Below are positions 1-9,184 of a stretch of DNA of 64,000 nucleotides, piece after piece. Source of the DNA: a virus; IMG/VR virus record IMGVR_UViG_3300034682_000252, positions 1-64,000 of that record; one strand, written 5' to 3'. A program made the translations under genes and the position numbers. Position 1 is the first letter of the stretch. Each line of letters opens with the position of its first letter. The notes beneath the pieces were generated by a model. The model did no database searches and had not been told where the DNA came from. It saw nothing but the letters and a program-made list of their open reading frames with translations.

Positions 1-391
1 GAATGTCCGCGGCCACAAGTGCCATGCCGGCCGTGACGCGGCCTTTCGCATCGACGGTCACCTTGCCATAGGTGCCAGCAGTGACGCCGGAATTTGCCAG
101 GGTCAGGGCGATCGCGGCGTTGGCGGTACCGTCAAAGCTGGCGGAACCGGTGGCGTCGCCGGTGGCTGAAATGGTCCGGGCGGTGGCCAGCTTGGTGGCG
201 CTGACGGCGTTGGCGCCTGCCGGCAGAGCGGCGGCGGCCAGGTCATAAGCCTTTTTCACCGCGCCCGCGGTGGCGTAGGTGGTATCGCTGGCGAGGTTGA
301 CGGCGCCGCTGGCCGCCCAGTTGTTGACGTTTTCGAGCTTGAGATCCAGCAGCAGGAGCTGGCGAGCCGAGATTTGCGCTACAGCAGCCAT
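1..391 (-). CDS. Tail fibre protein, C-terminus cut by window edge
   Basis: The reading frame starts at an ATG at 391 and runs off the left edge, so at least 130 residues are seen. The N-terminal 35 residues are helical-looking (ISARQLLLLDLKLENVNNW). A stretch around residues 75-125 has the pattern SFDGTANAAIALTLANSG followed by GTYGKVTVDAKGRVTAG, which is the repeat typical of phage tail fibre proteins (Phage_fiber_2 type). It begins directly after the stop of the next gene upstream (392), at the end of the baseplate operon, where adsorption fibres are expected. Receptor-binding portion lies outside the window. Confidence 0.8.
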   Translation of the reverse strand, partial: MAAVAQISARQLLLLDLKLENVNNWAASGAVNLASDTTYATAGAVKKAYDLAAAALPAGANAVSATKLATARTISATGDATGSASFDGTANAAIALTLANSGVTAGTYGKVTVDAKGRVTAGMALVAADI

Positions 392-1363
392 TTAGCACCT
401 CCAGCCGGTTGCGGTTTTGATAAACAGAAATTCATGGGCCACATCCATCAGAACAGCCAGGGTATCGCCGCCCCGGGTAGCAATAGCGGAACCATCAGAG
501 ACGACTACTTTGCAGGCCAGGGCAGCGGCCACGGCGGCAGGAGTCATGCTGACCCGGACGTGCTCGCCGACCTTGGCGGTGGCTGGCAGGGTCAGATTGC
601 CCGCCAGGTTGAATTGGTAGGCGCCCTGGGCCGTGGCAGTCTTTCCCGCCGCCTCGACCACCAGCGCAGCGGGCAGCATTAACCCACCAGCGACCCCCGC
701 CATCCCTACCGCCAGGCGATCGGTGTCGGTTGTCCAAAGGAGCTCACCCTCTTGGCCGGTGTAGCCCTTGAGCTGGGCCTCAGTCCCTCGGCGAACCTGG
801 ATAGTCACGGCGCCAGTGAGGCTGTTGACGTAGTAACCACCGTCAACCTGATTGCCGCGAGCCAAAGAGATTTCCATGCGCGGCGCACCGAGCACATGGC
901 TATCGAGTAACGTGGTTGTGCCGGCTGGCACATTCAGTCCGTACAGGATGACGTGCTGGGGTTGCAGGCTGGCAGTTGGCACCAACTTGATGGCGGCGGC
1001 ATCGATCGTGCTGGCCGAATCCACCTGCTTGGTGACGACGCCGATCCCATAGGTGGCATCGAGGACGACGTAACCGACAAAGCCAGCCGTGACGGTAAGC
1101 TCTACCTTGGCTACCTGGTGAACGTTGATACTCCAGTTCCCCACCTCGACCACCGCGACGCCGTTACCAGTGGCGCCAATGGCAATCTTCATGGCACCAG
1201 GCAGGCTGTACCGGAAGCCCCGGTAAATGCCAGGCGGCACGATCCCGTGGAACTTGCGGTTCAGCGCATCCGTACCGAAAGGCTCCAGGTACTGCATATC
1301 CGCCAGGAGTGGCAGCGCCGAATAATCAGGCCCCGTAGGGGAAACAAGCACTATTTCAGCCAT
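392..1363 (-). CDS. Tail fibre-associated structural protein
   Basis: 323 residues, rich in Val, Thr, Gly and Ala with alternating beta-like patterns and no obvious membrane segment or enzyme motif. It lies between the collar-type fibre protein (1373-1789) and the repeat-containing fibre (1-391), 1 base from the latter. I infer a beta-rich fibre or baseplate appendage protein that binds host surface or connects fibre segments. No specific family was recognised; the location is the main argument. Confidence 0.55.
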   Translation of the reverse strand: MAEIVLVSPTGPDYSALPLLADMQYLEPFGTDALNRKFHGIVPPGIYRGFRYSLPGAMKIAIGATGNGVAVVEVGNWSINVHQVAKVELTVTAGFVGYVVLDATYGIGVVTKQVDSASTIDAAAIKLVPTASLQPQHVILYGLNVPAGTTTLLDSHVLGAPRMEISLARGNQVDGGYYVNSLTGAVTIQVRRGTEAQLKGYTGQEGELLWTTDTDRLAVGMAGVAGGLMLPAALVVEAAGKTATAQGAYQFNLAGNLTLPATAKVGEHVRVSMTPAAVAAALACKVVVSDGSAIATRGGDTLAVLMDVAHEFLFIKTATGWRC

Positions 1364-1372
1364 AAGCCCCCC

Positions 1373-1789
1373 TTACGCGATGTTGGTGTCGATATAGCCC
1401 TCAACGACAAGGGAACGCTTGTCGTGAAGCCACATCGGAGTTGATACCAGCACAGCCACCAGCCCGTTCTTGTCATCCAAGATCCCCAGGGTGGTGAACT
1501 CAAATTGCTGACCTGCTGGAATGTCGCCAGCCTTGAGAGTGGCGCGAACAGTGATTCGACCATTGAGGTAGGTAAATACAGGGGTGTTCGTCAAAAATAC
1601 CCCTTCCACCGCGGCCAGGTTGGAGGGGATGGCGGCCACAGAGGGGACGCCGTTAACGAGGGTGGTGTTGCCCTTCCCCCATACAACTTGGCCGAGTCGG
1701 AAGGTATCCAGGCCAATACTGGCCTTGGCTCGTCTATCGAAATAGCGATAGAGGAGCTTTGCGTCGTAAAACGTGACTGTCGTGGTCAT
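1373..1789 (-). CDS. Tail-collar fibre N-terminal-like protein
   Basis: 138 residues. The order after the gpI-position gene matches where P2/Mu-like phages place the N-terminal attachment part of a tail fibre. The sequence alternates beta-strand-like segments (TVTFYDAKLLYRYFDRRAKASIGL at the start, split here by function only) and ends with a polar tail. It probably attaches fibres to the baseplate. Family assignment (collar fibre, DUF3751-like) is an inference from position and pattern, not from a clear motif. Confidence 0.45.
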   Translation of the reverse strand: MTTTVTFYDAKLLYRYFDRRAKASIGLDTFRLGQVVWGKGNTTLVNGVPSVAAIPSNLAAVEGVFLTNTPVFTYLNGRITVRATLKAGDIPAGQQFEFTTLGILDDKNGLVAVLVSTPMWLHDKRSLVVEGYIDTNIA

Positions 1790-1851
1790 GGCTGCCTCGG
1801 GGCGCGAGGCTAGAGCCGGGGGAAGGGGGGCGTCGTTATGCTATCACAGGG

Positions 1852-2697
1852 TTAGGGCGAGCCGGGGATTGCCCTATCCAGCGTCCAGGAGTCCAGGCGC
1901 TGCGCATCGAGGCGGGCCCGCTGGCTGTATTTGTACTCCACGCCGTTGTTTGCGATCGGCATGGTCTGGACGGCATCGCTCTTTGTCCTGGCCACCTCGA
2001 CCACCTCCAGGACACGCGGGAAGGTCTGATTCGCACTGGTCAGCAGATGCTTAATCACCTCTTCCAGCTCGGGGAGGGTGTATTGCAGGTAGTATTGCGC
2101 CCCCTCGAACACGATATGAAGCGGGATCAGCGGCTCGATGAATCGGTTCATTACCGCTTCAAAGGCGGTAGCTTGGTCATCTATCGAGCTTGCCCCCACA
2201 AAGCTCGATTGCAGGGAGGTGAGAGGCAGCCGGATCACACCCCGGGACGTCAGAAACCACTCGCTTTCCGGTATATCTTCAAACTCGAGCTGACTCTTGA
2301 TGGAGAACCGGCTCCCGTAGGGGAAACGAACCTGATCCTTGGGGGCGTAAAGCGGCTCCCATGTGACCTTCATCCCGCTAAACTCTCGGCTAATCGTACT
2401 CACCAAGGGATAATCGGTTTTCTTGAGGTGGATCTCGTCGTGGCGCTGCATCAAAGCCAGCGGCCAGTCTGTTTCATCCACTCGATCGGAGAGGAGGAAG
2501 AACTCGCCGAGCTCCGATATGCGCAAGGCCAGATCGTCACTGGTCATGGTGTAGGCGCTGGAAAGCCCCCGAAGGCGGGTCAGCAGCGGTTCAATCTGCT
2601 GCTCGAACACCTCTTGCACCGCCTCGGCCAGTTCGGTCCACATGGGGGCGGCCTGCTTGGCCGCCGTCAGTCGTTGCTTTAACCAATCATGCTTCAC
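1852..2697 (-). CDS. Baseplate wedge/tail protein in the gpI position
   Basis: 281 residues, start overlapping the stop of the baseplate J gene by 4 bases (translational coupling). The order W, J, then this gene, then fibres is the conserved order of contractile-tail baseplates, where the third gene encodes the gpI-type protein that joins wedge and fibre. N-terminal residues 1-60 look helical, the middle contains aromatic beta segments. It is longer than P2 gpI. Assigned by synteny, with no diagnostic motif. Confidence 0.5.
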   Translation of the reverse strand: MKHDWLKQRLTAAKQAAPMWTELAEAVQEVFEQQIEPLLTRLRGLSSAYTMTSDDLALRISELGEFFLLSDRVDETDWPLALMQRHDEIHLKKTDYPLVSTISREFSGMKVTWEPLYAPKDQVRFPYGSRFSIKSQLEFEDIPESEWFLTSRGVIRLPLTSLQSSFVGASSIDDQATAFEAVMNRFIEPLIPLHIVFEGAQYYLQYTLPELEEVIKHLLTSANQTFPRVLEVVEVARTKSDAVQTMPIANNGVEYKYSQRARLDAQRLDSWTLDRAIPGSP

Positions 2698-4100
2698 GAT
2701 CTGTACTCCAGGTTGTAGGTGCTGTTGGCCGCATCGAGGAACACATATTCATTGAGCAACGGGGTGCGGTCCTGGTTATCAACCGTCAGGGTGAACTCGA
2801 TCACGTTGCCCAGGTCGGTCAGCACTCGCCAAATATCCTTCTCGTAGATGGTGGAATCGCCATTGCCGCCTTTCTTGGCCACCGCATCCTCCCCGAAAGC
2901 CTCGTCCAGCTTATCGATCATGGCCTGGCGCACGATCGCGGGCTCTTGGCGCCCACTCATGACGCCATTCAGGGTAATGGTGAAGGGGCTCCGCAGCACG
3001 GGCACGTACCTGTAGCGGCGGTTCAGCTCGTCACTCGACTCAAACAGCGCGAGTATTTCAGCCTCCAGCACAGCCTGGGATTTGCGGTTGGAGTAGGCGG
3101 AGAAGAAAATCCGGTTGATGTTATCCAGGTTGTAGCCGGTTTCCTTTTCTTGGGCAGTCTCCCCCCACACGTTGACCCACACCAGGTCGGAAATGTGTTG
3201 GGCGATGAAGTGGCGATAGTCGTTGTCCCACACGATCTGCTCATCGTAGGCGGTTGCATACAAGGCACCCTTGCGCACATCCTCGGTGGATTCGCCGGCT
3301 GCGCCTCCCACAATGGAGGTGGTGGTCACGATGGCGACCCCGGCCACCAGCTCACTGTTCAGGCTATCGAGCGTCATCTTCTGCCCCTCGATCAGGGTAG
3401 AGTCCCCTACGGTACACCACACATTGAGGGTGATAACCGACCCCGCGGGCGGCATCTTGCCAGATAGACCATTGCCGAACCGGACGCCGAGCTGTTCGGT
3501 GGGCTTATAGAACTCGGTGTACACCCGGGCTTCACCATCAGCACGGCGGAACTGGTAACGCTTCTCCCACTGCTCCATGGGGCGATTGGGTTGGGTCACG
3601 TACACATCCACCTGGGACGCCGCCTTGGTCATCTCCTTGGTCAGCAGCAGCTCCAGCCACTTCTGTTCGGTGGTGATTGTCGTGGCGAGGACCTTCTCCT
3701 CGAGCTGGGCCACCTTCACGATCTGCGATTCGCCCGGATCAAGCTGAATTGACTCATGCAAAACGTAATTGAGCCGGTTTGGCGCAACCAGGGGGGTCCC
3801 ATAGGGCAGGCTGATGGTCGCCAAGGTGTTGTTGGTGACCCGGGCCTTGCCGGTAGACGGCGAGATCATGCGGCCCACATAGCCCCTATCCTCCGCGGCG
3901 GCGAGGATGGAGGCCCGTTTGGTGGCCGTACTCATGAACGCCTCTTGAAGCAGGCGCCTGGCCAGAAAGTCACTGCGCTCTACCATCTGCCCGATGTAGG
4001 TGGCGATCCCGGTGGCGAACTGTGACCCCAGCAGGCGGGACCACCATGTTTTTTGTGCAACGGCCTCCTCAAAGGCCTTTTCAAACTCTTGATAACTCAC
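2694..4100 (-). CDS. Baseplate assembly protein J family (T4 gp6/P2 gpJ-like)
   Basis: 468 residues. It contains the wedge-type organisation of baseplate J: an N-terminal helical part (LLGSQFATGIATYIGQMV), a conserved segment ATKRASILAAAEDRGYVGR where residues become ordered for wedge packing, a central GGAAGESTEDVRKGALYA motif typical of the family (GGxxxESxExxR), and a C-terminal domain with a VLTDLGNVIEFTL stretch. The protein would form the inner ring of the baseplate that triggers sheath contraction. It follows the gpW/gp25 gene by 9 bases. Confidence 0.85.
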   Translation of the reverse strand: MSYQEFEKAFEEAVAQKTWWSRLLGSQFATGIATYIGQMVERSDFLARRLLQEAFMSTATKRASILAAAEDRGYVGRMISPSTGKARVTNNTLATISLPYGTPLVAPNRLNYVLHESIQLDPGESQIVKVAQLEEKVLATTITTEQKWLELLLTKEMTKAASQVDVYVTQPNRPMEQWEKRYQFRRADGEARVYTEFYKPTEQLGVRFGNGLSGKMPPAGSVITLNVWCTVGDSTLIEGQKMTLDSLNSELVAGVAIVTTTSIVGGAAGESTEDVRKGALYATAYDEQIVWDNDYRHFIAQHISDLVWVNVWGETAQEKETGYNLDNINRIFFSAYSNRKSQAVLEAEILALFESSDELNRRYRYVPVLRSPFTITLNGVMSGRQEPAIVRQAMIDKLDEAFGEDAVAKKGGNGDSTIYEKDIWRVLTDLGNVIEFTLTVDNQDRTPLLNEYVFLDAANSTYNLEYRS

Positions 4101-4109
4101 GCTGCCCCC

Positions 4110-4457
4110 TTAGAGCTTGTAAATCGCTTCAACAAAGCCTTCTTGCGTCATGATCTGCACCCGGTACAAATCGGTTTCCTGGGCATCTGGCGAGCACAAG
4201 ATCCCGGTTACCTGGAGGTTCGGCAGATCACGCTGCATCCCTATCAGAATCGAGTTTTCCATTGCCACGGCCGTATCCTCGGTGGGCGGTTCGTGCTTGA
4301 ACAAGGCCAGTTCATTCCCCCAGCCAGGCCGCCCGTAGACGTGCCCCCTGGGGGTGTTCAGCCACTCCGCCACGTTGTTGGCCAGCGCCTCATTGCCGGC
4401 GTAGGTGATGACCCCCGACTCATCGAGCGCCATCAGGTAATCGACTTCATAGGCCAT
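4110..4457 (-). CDS. Baseplate wedge protein, gpW/T4 gp25 family
   Basis: 115 residues, the normal size for the family. The motif NVAEWLNTPRGHVYGRPGWGNEL is the conserved core of gp25/gpW (internal loops followed by the PRG...P.WG turn), and the downstream region LPNLQVTGILCSPDAQ fits the second half of the domain. gp25 initiates sheath polymerisation on the baseplate. It sits between the tape measure gene and baseplate J, as in other myoviruses. Confidence 0.88.
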   Translation of the reverse strand: MAYEVDYLMALDESGVITYAGNEALANNVAEWLNTPRGHVYGRPGWGNELALFKHEPPTEDTAVAMENSILIGMQRDLPNLQVTGILCSPDAQETDLYRVQIMTQEGFVEAIYKL

Positions 4458-4460
4458 GCC

Positions 4461-7400
4461 TTACCCCTTATCGCTATTCGGCCAGCGGACGTAATCGTGA
4501 TCCCCCACGCCGCGAGACTGCCCGTAGTAGTTGTTGGTGGTGCTATTGGTGGTGTTGCTGGCTCCCTTGCTCTCCATGGTGGTGGGTTTCATGCCGTTCA
4601 GGGTCTTGTCCAGCTTCGCCATGACTTCGGTCATCTTGGGGTCCATCTTGGCGGTCAACTCACCATTGGCCGGATTCACCAAGTCGGCCTTGGCCTGTTC
4701 GCGCTGAATATCCAGCACCCCGGAGAAGCCTTGCGGAGTGGGAACCGACTCAGCTTTGGCTGGGGGTTTCTGGTTGGCGGCGCTTTTCAGCACCATGTAA
4801 GGGGCCTCTTTGGCGGCATCGACGGCGGCCTTGTTGGCCTTGTCCAGCGGGATCTGGTTTACCCCGCCGCGCTCTTTGGCGATCTGTATCGCCATAAACT
4901 GCTTGTCGTACTTCGCCATTTGCAGCTCAGCGAACTCTCGAGCTGTCATGTTGAGGTTGCCGCCGTTCCCCGTAATGGCCGCTTCCGCGTTTTTCTGGCC
5001 CCCCAGGCGCAGCGCCTCCACCGCGCTCATGTTGGGGTTCTGCAGCAGCGCTGGGGCGCCCCCCGAGCCTTGTTGGTGCATCAGATAAAGCTCGCGGGCC
5101 TCTGGCGCCCTTCCCATTTTCTTCTGGAACTGGCGGGCATTATCGACGGCAAGGGCGGCCGCACCGGCTGACGCTTGTTGCACGTCATAGGGATCGGTGA
5201 TCCCGTATGCCTTGGCCGTTTTGGGGACGAACTGGTACAGCCCAGCCGCCCCAGATCCGGCGTTGTAGGCAAGCGGATTGCCGCCACTCTCGATCATCGC
5301 CATCGCATTCATGTAGCCAGCCGGCAGCCCGTTAGCCTGCTCCAGGGCGCTAAAGTCATACTGCTTGCCAGCCTTCTTCACATCAGCCTCCGTAATGCCC
5401 TGTCTGGCGCCCGGGGCGTTGTATCGCGCCGAGCTGTTGTTGATGATTACCCGGTCCCCCTCGCCCTTCTTGTCGGCGCCCAGGATGGGGCCGAAGAAGT
5501 CGTATAGGGATTCGGCCAGTTCGCCGGTGTCGAAGGTCAGCGCCTCCTTTGCCCCGTCAAAGCCAAGGTCCTCCGCTATCCCACCCAGGAGGGAGGCGGT
5601 ACCTGACACCATCCCGCCCATGTTGACCGCCCGGGCCACGTTGACGGCCAGGTTCTGGCCGAAGGTACCGGAATCGCCCTCTTCCACGCCCATCGTCGCC
5701 AGCGCCTTATCGTTGCTGAATGCGGCATGGAGCCCTTTCGCCATGTCATCAGAGTTGAAGGTCAGCGACTCTTGCAGGTTCTTCATCCCCAGGGCGCCGG
5801 CCCCATCGGCCAGCAGGCCTGACACCCCGGAGGTGAGGCCACCGAGATCCAGCACCTTGCTGGCCCCCATGGCGATCTTCTGGCTGACGGTCGGGTCCTT
5901 GGCCTGGTCCAGGCCGAACACGCGGCGTTGCCCTTCCTCGTCGGTAAAGCCGGTGTAAGCGTCATAGGCAGTCATGGCAGCACCGATCAGGGGGACCGCT
6001 CGACCACCCAGCGCCATAGCCCCACGCCCAGCCGCCGCAATCGCTCCAGGCGCTGCCGAGAGGGCTCCGCCTGTCATTCCCCCCATAGCGGCCACGGACG
6101 CCAAGGGAGCGCCAACGGCGGGCATACTGGCGGCCATACGGGCAATACGACCAGCGCGGGCCGGGGTGGTAACGGTTCGGGGGGCGGAGACATTCCCACG
6201 CCCAGCAGCGCCCGGGGCGCCCGCGGTACCGACACCTGCAGCGCCAGGAGATCCGCGACCACCCACAGCGCCGGCGCCGCGGCTGCCCGGGACACCACGA
6301 CGACCGCCCTCCCCGCCAGGCACCCCCCTGGCCTCACCCCCAATACTGGGCAGTCTGCCGGTTCGCCCCTGGCCACGACGGGATCGCGGGCCATCTGCCG
6401 ACCCACCAGCATCACGCAGCGAATTGGAACGCCCACGGCTGCCAGGACGCCGCCCCTTGCCTTTGCGCCCTTTCCCCAGCTTCTCCCCCAGGGTGTCCGC
6501 GGCCATGTCCACCAGCCCCTTGGATTGCGGCTTGGACGCTTCGATCAGGGCATCCAGGCGCTCCACAACCTGCTCATGCCGCTCCTCGGTCTTGGCCTCG
6601 GTCTTTTGCTGGACTGCCGCCTGCTGGGCCTCCAGGGCCTCCTGCCGGAACTCTGTTTGACTGCCGGCCTCGGCTTCGGCCTTGGCTTGGTGGTCAGATG
6701 GCTTGGGCTGGGGGCGATCCGCCTTGGCCGTGCCGGCTCGCTCGTCCGCACCCGCTCGCTCACTTCCTCCTGGTTGATCTGCTTGCGCCGGGGGCTCGAT
6801 AGCATCAGGGGAGTCAGTGCGCACGGAATGGGAAGATGCCTCAACCCTCCCAGGCTCCCCCACCACATCGGCGGCCTGGCTGATGGCCTCGGCGGTCGCC
6901 TCGACACGGGCAACCGCATCAGGAGCTATGTGCTCTTGGGGCTGGGCAGGATCTACCCGTTCAACAACAACCGGGGATGGCGTCGCGGCGTCACCCCCCG
7001 CAGCCCCGGGGCCGCCAGCGGCACCAGGCGCAGCCGCCCCGGGACCACCAGCAACTCCGCCAGGCCCAGCGGATCCGGCAGGCCCAGCGGATCCGGCAGG
7101 CCCAGCGGATCCGGCAGCACCGGCAGCACCGGCAGACCCAGCAGCACCGGCAGACCCAGCAGACCCAGCAGACCCAGCGGATCCGCCTGCACCAGCAGAA
7201 CCGGCAGCAGAACCGGCCGCATCAGCAGAGGAAGCAGCAGCGGCAACGGAGGAGGCGGCAGCATTACCAGCAGCGCCGGCAACTCCACCCTGTCCCGCGC
7301 TACCGACCACACCAGCCAATTCAGTGACCTCGACCGCACCTGTCGAGCCAGGCGCAGCGGGCACAGCGGGCACAGCGGGCACAGCGGGCACAGCGGGCAC

Positions 7401-9038
7401 AGCGGGCACAGCGGGCACAGCGGGCACAGCGGGCACAGCAGGCACAGCAGGCACAGCAGGCACAGCGGGAATGGCGGGGGCAGCAGCAGCCGCAGAACTG
7501 GCCGCATCTGCAGAGGCAGAGGCAGAGGCGGCAGCACTACCAGCGGTGCCTGGTCGCCCAGTCGCAGCGGGAGGCGCGGGAGGCTGGTTTGCTATGTCGG
7601 CAGCATCAACCACGATCGGGGTGGTTGTGCTGGTTGAACTCTGCAAGCCCGCATCAGTCACCGCGACCGGAGCGACACCAGGAGCAGGCGCGTCAGGGTC
7701 TGCAGCAGTCGCCCCAGCAGCACCCGGGGCGCCAGCGGTGCCCGCAGATACCCCATCACCCCCAGCTCCACCAGGGGCGCCACTCAGCCAGGCCAGCGGG
7801 TTCTTGATAGCCCCCCATGCCTTAACGAACTTGTCCTTGGCGTAGTCTTTGGCATCCTTGGCGCTGCCGATCTCCCGATCAGCAAGGGCGTCCCTTACCT
7901 CGTCGGCCATGCCCTTGGCCTCTTTGGCCGCCAGCCAGAACGTACTGCCCACCGCGACGCCGGCGCTGTCGGCCGTCTCGGTGTTCGCCAGATCATGCCC
8001 ACCCTTGCCGCCCAAGAGCGCAATGGCGCGGACCAGCAGAGACTGGGGGGCGCCATCGCCCTCTTGCTGCTCGTCGGCGTCCTGGCCCCGTTCACGCTTG
8101 AACCGGCGAGCCTCTATCTTGTTCGCATACTTGCCATCAGGGCGGCGGACCTTGCCATCATCCCCCAGATAGAACCCGTGCATTTTGGCCGGGGTGGGTG
8201 GGTTACCCGGTGAGCCAGCCGATTGCCCGCCATCGGCACCAGGGGAACCTGGTTCGCCCTGGTCGGATTGGATGGCGGCGGGTTGGGTATTGGCCGGCGC
8301 CCCGGGGGTGCCACTTTGGATCGGTGAATTGGCATCACCCGCCTGGGGGGACGTTTCCCGGACAGGGGTCGGCGCGGGCGCTTCGCCCAGGGTAATGGTG
8401 CGACTTTCCCGCACCTCGGCGGCCGTCTTGGTGGGCTTGCGAGGCGCTTTTTCCTTATCGGGCCGCGGCGCCCCCCTTACTTCTCTCGGTGTCTTTTTTT
8501 CCTTTTCGGAGCCTGTTTTCTCCTGCTTTACCTGAATTTCCCTTTTCGGCGCCAATTCGGACAAAACGGGGCGGCGCCCATGGGGGATTTCTTGGTCTGA
8601 ACTTCCCCTTTCGGTGCCGCCATTCTCCGATATTCCCCGAATTTCTCTTTTCGGGTCTTTTTGCTCGGCGCTTATTTTCTCCGATTTTCCCTTTTCGGAG
8701 ATTTCAGGCTCCTGGCCGGCGACCCTTGAATTTCGGCCCAGGCGGTTGTAAATCCCCACCAAGATTTTCTGTTGCTCTACCCCCTGCCGCTCCACCGCCT
8801 CGGTCAGGTTGGCCAGCTCATTGATGATCTGGGTGTCCTTGTCTGACTCGGCAAGTTGGAGGCCTGGCGCACCATTCCCGGGTTGCTCGGCGGCCTCGGT
8901 CAGGCGGGCCAGGTCCTCAATGTTGCGCGGTGCTCGCTCGCCGGCGACGGCCGGGATTGCCTCGGCCTGGTCGCCGTGCTCCCCCTCCCCCTGGCGGCCG
9001 GCCACCTCCGCCAGTTCGTCCTCTGTGTGGTCACGCAT
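4461..9038 (-). CDS. Tape measure protein with lytic transglycosylase domain
   Basis: 1525 residues from the ATG at 9038, which has an AGAGAGG ribosome site five bases upstream; another ATG at 9083 in the same frame has a weaker site. The gene overlaps the preceding small gene by 8 bases. The N-terminal 300 residues are charged and helical, the middle third is low-complexity Ala/Gly/Pro/Ser (12 Val-Pro-Ala units near residues 525-560 and collagen-like Gly-Ser-Ala stretches near 600-680). Residues about 950-1150 have Gly/Ala-rich helical segments that could cross the membrane. Residues about 1235-1340 hold a soluble lytic transglycosylase fold with the catalytic Glu in MAMIESGGNP and the downstream GLYQFVPKTAKAYG motif. 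It would set tail length and open peptidoglycan during DNA entry. The size and position (between tube genes and baseplate) support tape measure. Confidence 0.8.
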   Translation of the reverse strand: MRDHTEDELAEVAGRQGEGEHGDQAEAIPAVAGERAPRNIEDLARLTEAAEQPGNGAPGLQLAESDKDTQIINELANLTEAVERQGVEQQKILVGIYNRLGRNSRVAGQEPEISEKGKSEKISAEQKDPKREIRGISENGGTERGSSDQEIPHGRRPVLSELAPKREIQVKQEKTGSEKEKKTPREVRGAPRPDKEKAPRKPTKTAAEVRESRTITLGEAPAPTPVRETSPQAGDANSPIQSGTPGAPANTQPAAIQSDQGEPGSPGADGGQSAGSPGNPPTPAKMHGFYLGDDGKVRRPDGKYANKIEARRFKRERGQDADEQQEGDGAPQSLLVRAIALLGGKGGHDLANTETADSAGVAVGSTFWLAAKEAKGMADEVRDALADREIGSAKDAKDYAKDKFVKAWGAIKNPLAWLSGAPGGAGGDGVSAGTAGAPGAAGATAADPDAPAPGVAPVAVTDAGLQSSTSTTTPIVVDAADIANQPPAPPAATGRPGTAGSAAASASASADAASSAAAAAPAIPAVPAVPAVPAVPAVPAVPAVPAVPAVPAVPAVPAVPAAPGSTGAVEVTELAGVVGSAGQGGVAGAAGNAAASSVAAAASSADAAGSAAGSAGAGGSAGSAGSAGSAGAAGSAGAAGAAGSAGPAGSAGPAGSAGPGGVAGGPGAAAPGAAGGPGAAGGDAATPSPVVVERVDPAQPQEHIAPDAVARVEATAEAISQAADVVGEPGRVEASSHSVRTDSPDAIEPPAQADQPGGSERAGADERAGTAKADRPQPKPSDHQAKAEAEAGSQTEFRQEALEAQQAAVQQKTEAKTEERHEQVVERLDALIEASKPQSKGLVDMAADTLGEKLGKGRKGKGRRPGSRGRSNSLRDAGGSADGPRSRRGQGRTGRLPSIGGEARGVPGGEGGRRGVPGSRGAGAVGGRGSPGAAGVGTAGAPGAAGRGNVSAPRTVTTPARAGRIARMAASMPAVGAPLASVAAMGGMTGGALSAAPGAIAAAGRGAMALGGRAVPLIGAAMTAYDAYTGFTDEEGQRRVFGLDQAKDPTVSQKIAMGASKVLDLGGLTSGVSGLLADGAGALGMKNLQESLTFNSDDMAKGLHAAFSNDKALATMGVEEGDSGTFGQNLAVNVARAVNMGGMVSGTASLLGGIAEDLGFDGAKEALTFDTGELAESLYDFFGPILGADKKGEGDRVIINNSSARYNAPGARQGITEADVKKAGKQYDFSALEQANGLPAGYMNAMAMIESGGNPLAYNAGSGAAGLYQFVPKTAKAYGITDPYDVQQASAGAAALAVDNARQFQKKMGRAPEARELYLMHQQGSGGAPALLQNPNMSAVEALRLGGQKNAEAAITGNGGNLNMTAREFAELQMAKYDKQFMAIQIAKERGGVNQIPLDKANKAAVDAAKEAPYMVLKSAANQKPPAKAESVPTPQGFSGVLDIQREQAKADLVNPANGELTAKMDPKMTEVMAKLDKTLNGMKPTTMESKGASNTTNSTTNNYYGQSRGVGDHDYVRWPNSDKG
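7357..7464. repeat. Twelve tandem 9-bp units inside tape measure gene
   Basis: The 9-mer GCGGGCACA repeats head to tail, with some units reading GCAGGCACA, and encodes a Val-Pro-Ala repeat on the minus strand. In-frame repeat length changes would lengthen or shorten the tape measure by three residues per unit. Confidence 0.95.
8534..8698. repeat. Four spaced copies of a 16-bp DNA repeat
   Basis: Copies of GAATTTCCCTTTTCGG lie at 8534-8549 (exact), 8599-8614, 8639-8654 and 8683-8698 with one or two changes; a weaker half copy ends at 8509. The copies fall in more than one reading frame of the tape measure gene (read as PKREI in some and SEKGK in others), so the conservation is at DNA level. 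Function unknown. Confidence 0.75.
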
Positions 9039-9171
9039 TGCGGCCTCTCTGCTTGGGTTTGAATCGCTCCACCAGCCCCTCATTGATGGTTTCCGCCAGG
9101 CGGGCGCTGGAACTCATAACACTGTCGATTGGCTGACTTCCGTAAACCGTGAGGTTCTTGATGATCGTCAT
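9031..9171 (-). CDS. Small protein between gp26-like and tape measure genes
   Basis: 46 residues starting at ATG 9171, 13 bases after the stop of the gp26-like gene and overlapping the tape measure start by 8 bases. The frame also extends upstream without a stop to 9441, but the upstream part overlaps the gp26-like gene and looks non-coding. The C-terminus is helical and basic. Position immediately before the tape measure is where tail assembly chaperones or baseplate hub partners lie, so a small tail assembly factor is possible. Confidence 0.55.
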   Translation of the reverse strand: MTIIKNLTVYGSQPIDSVMSSSARLAETINEGLVERFKPKQRGRNA

Positions 9172-9184
9172 CCAGTCGATCAGG

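Noticed and set aside
7357-7464. CRISPR-like array
   Set aside because: The 9-bp units are contiguous with no spacers and encode a Val-Pro-Ala repeat; it is a coding microsatellite.
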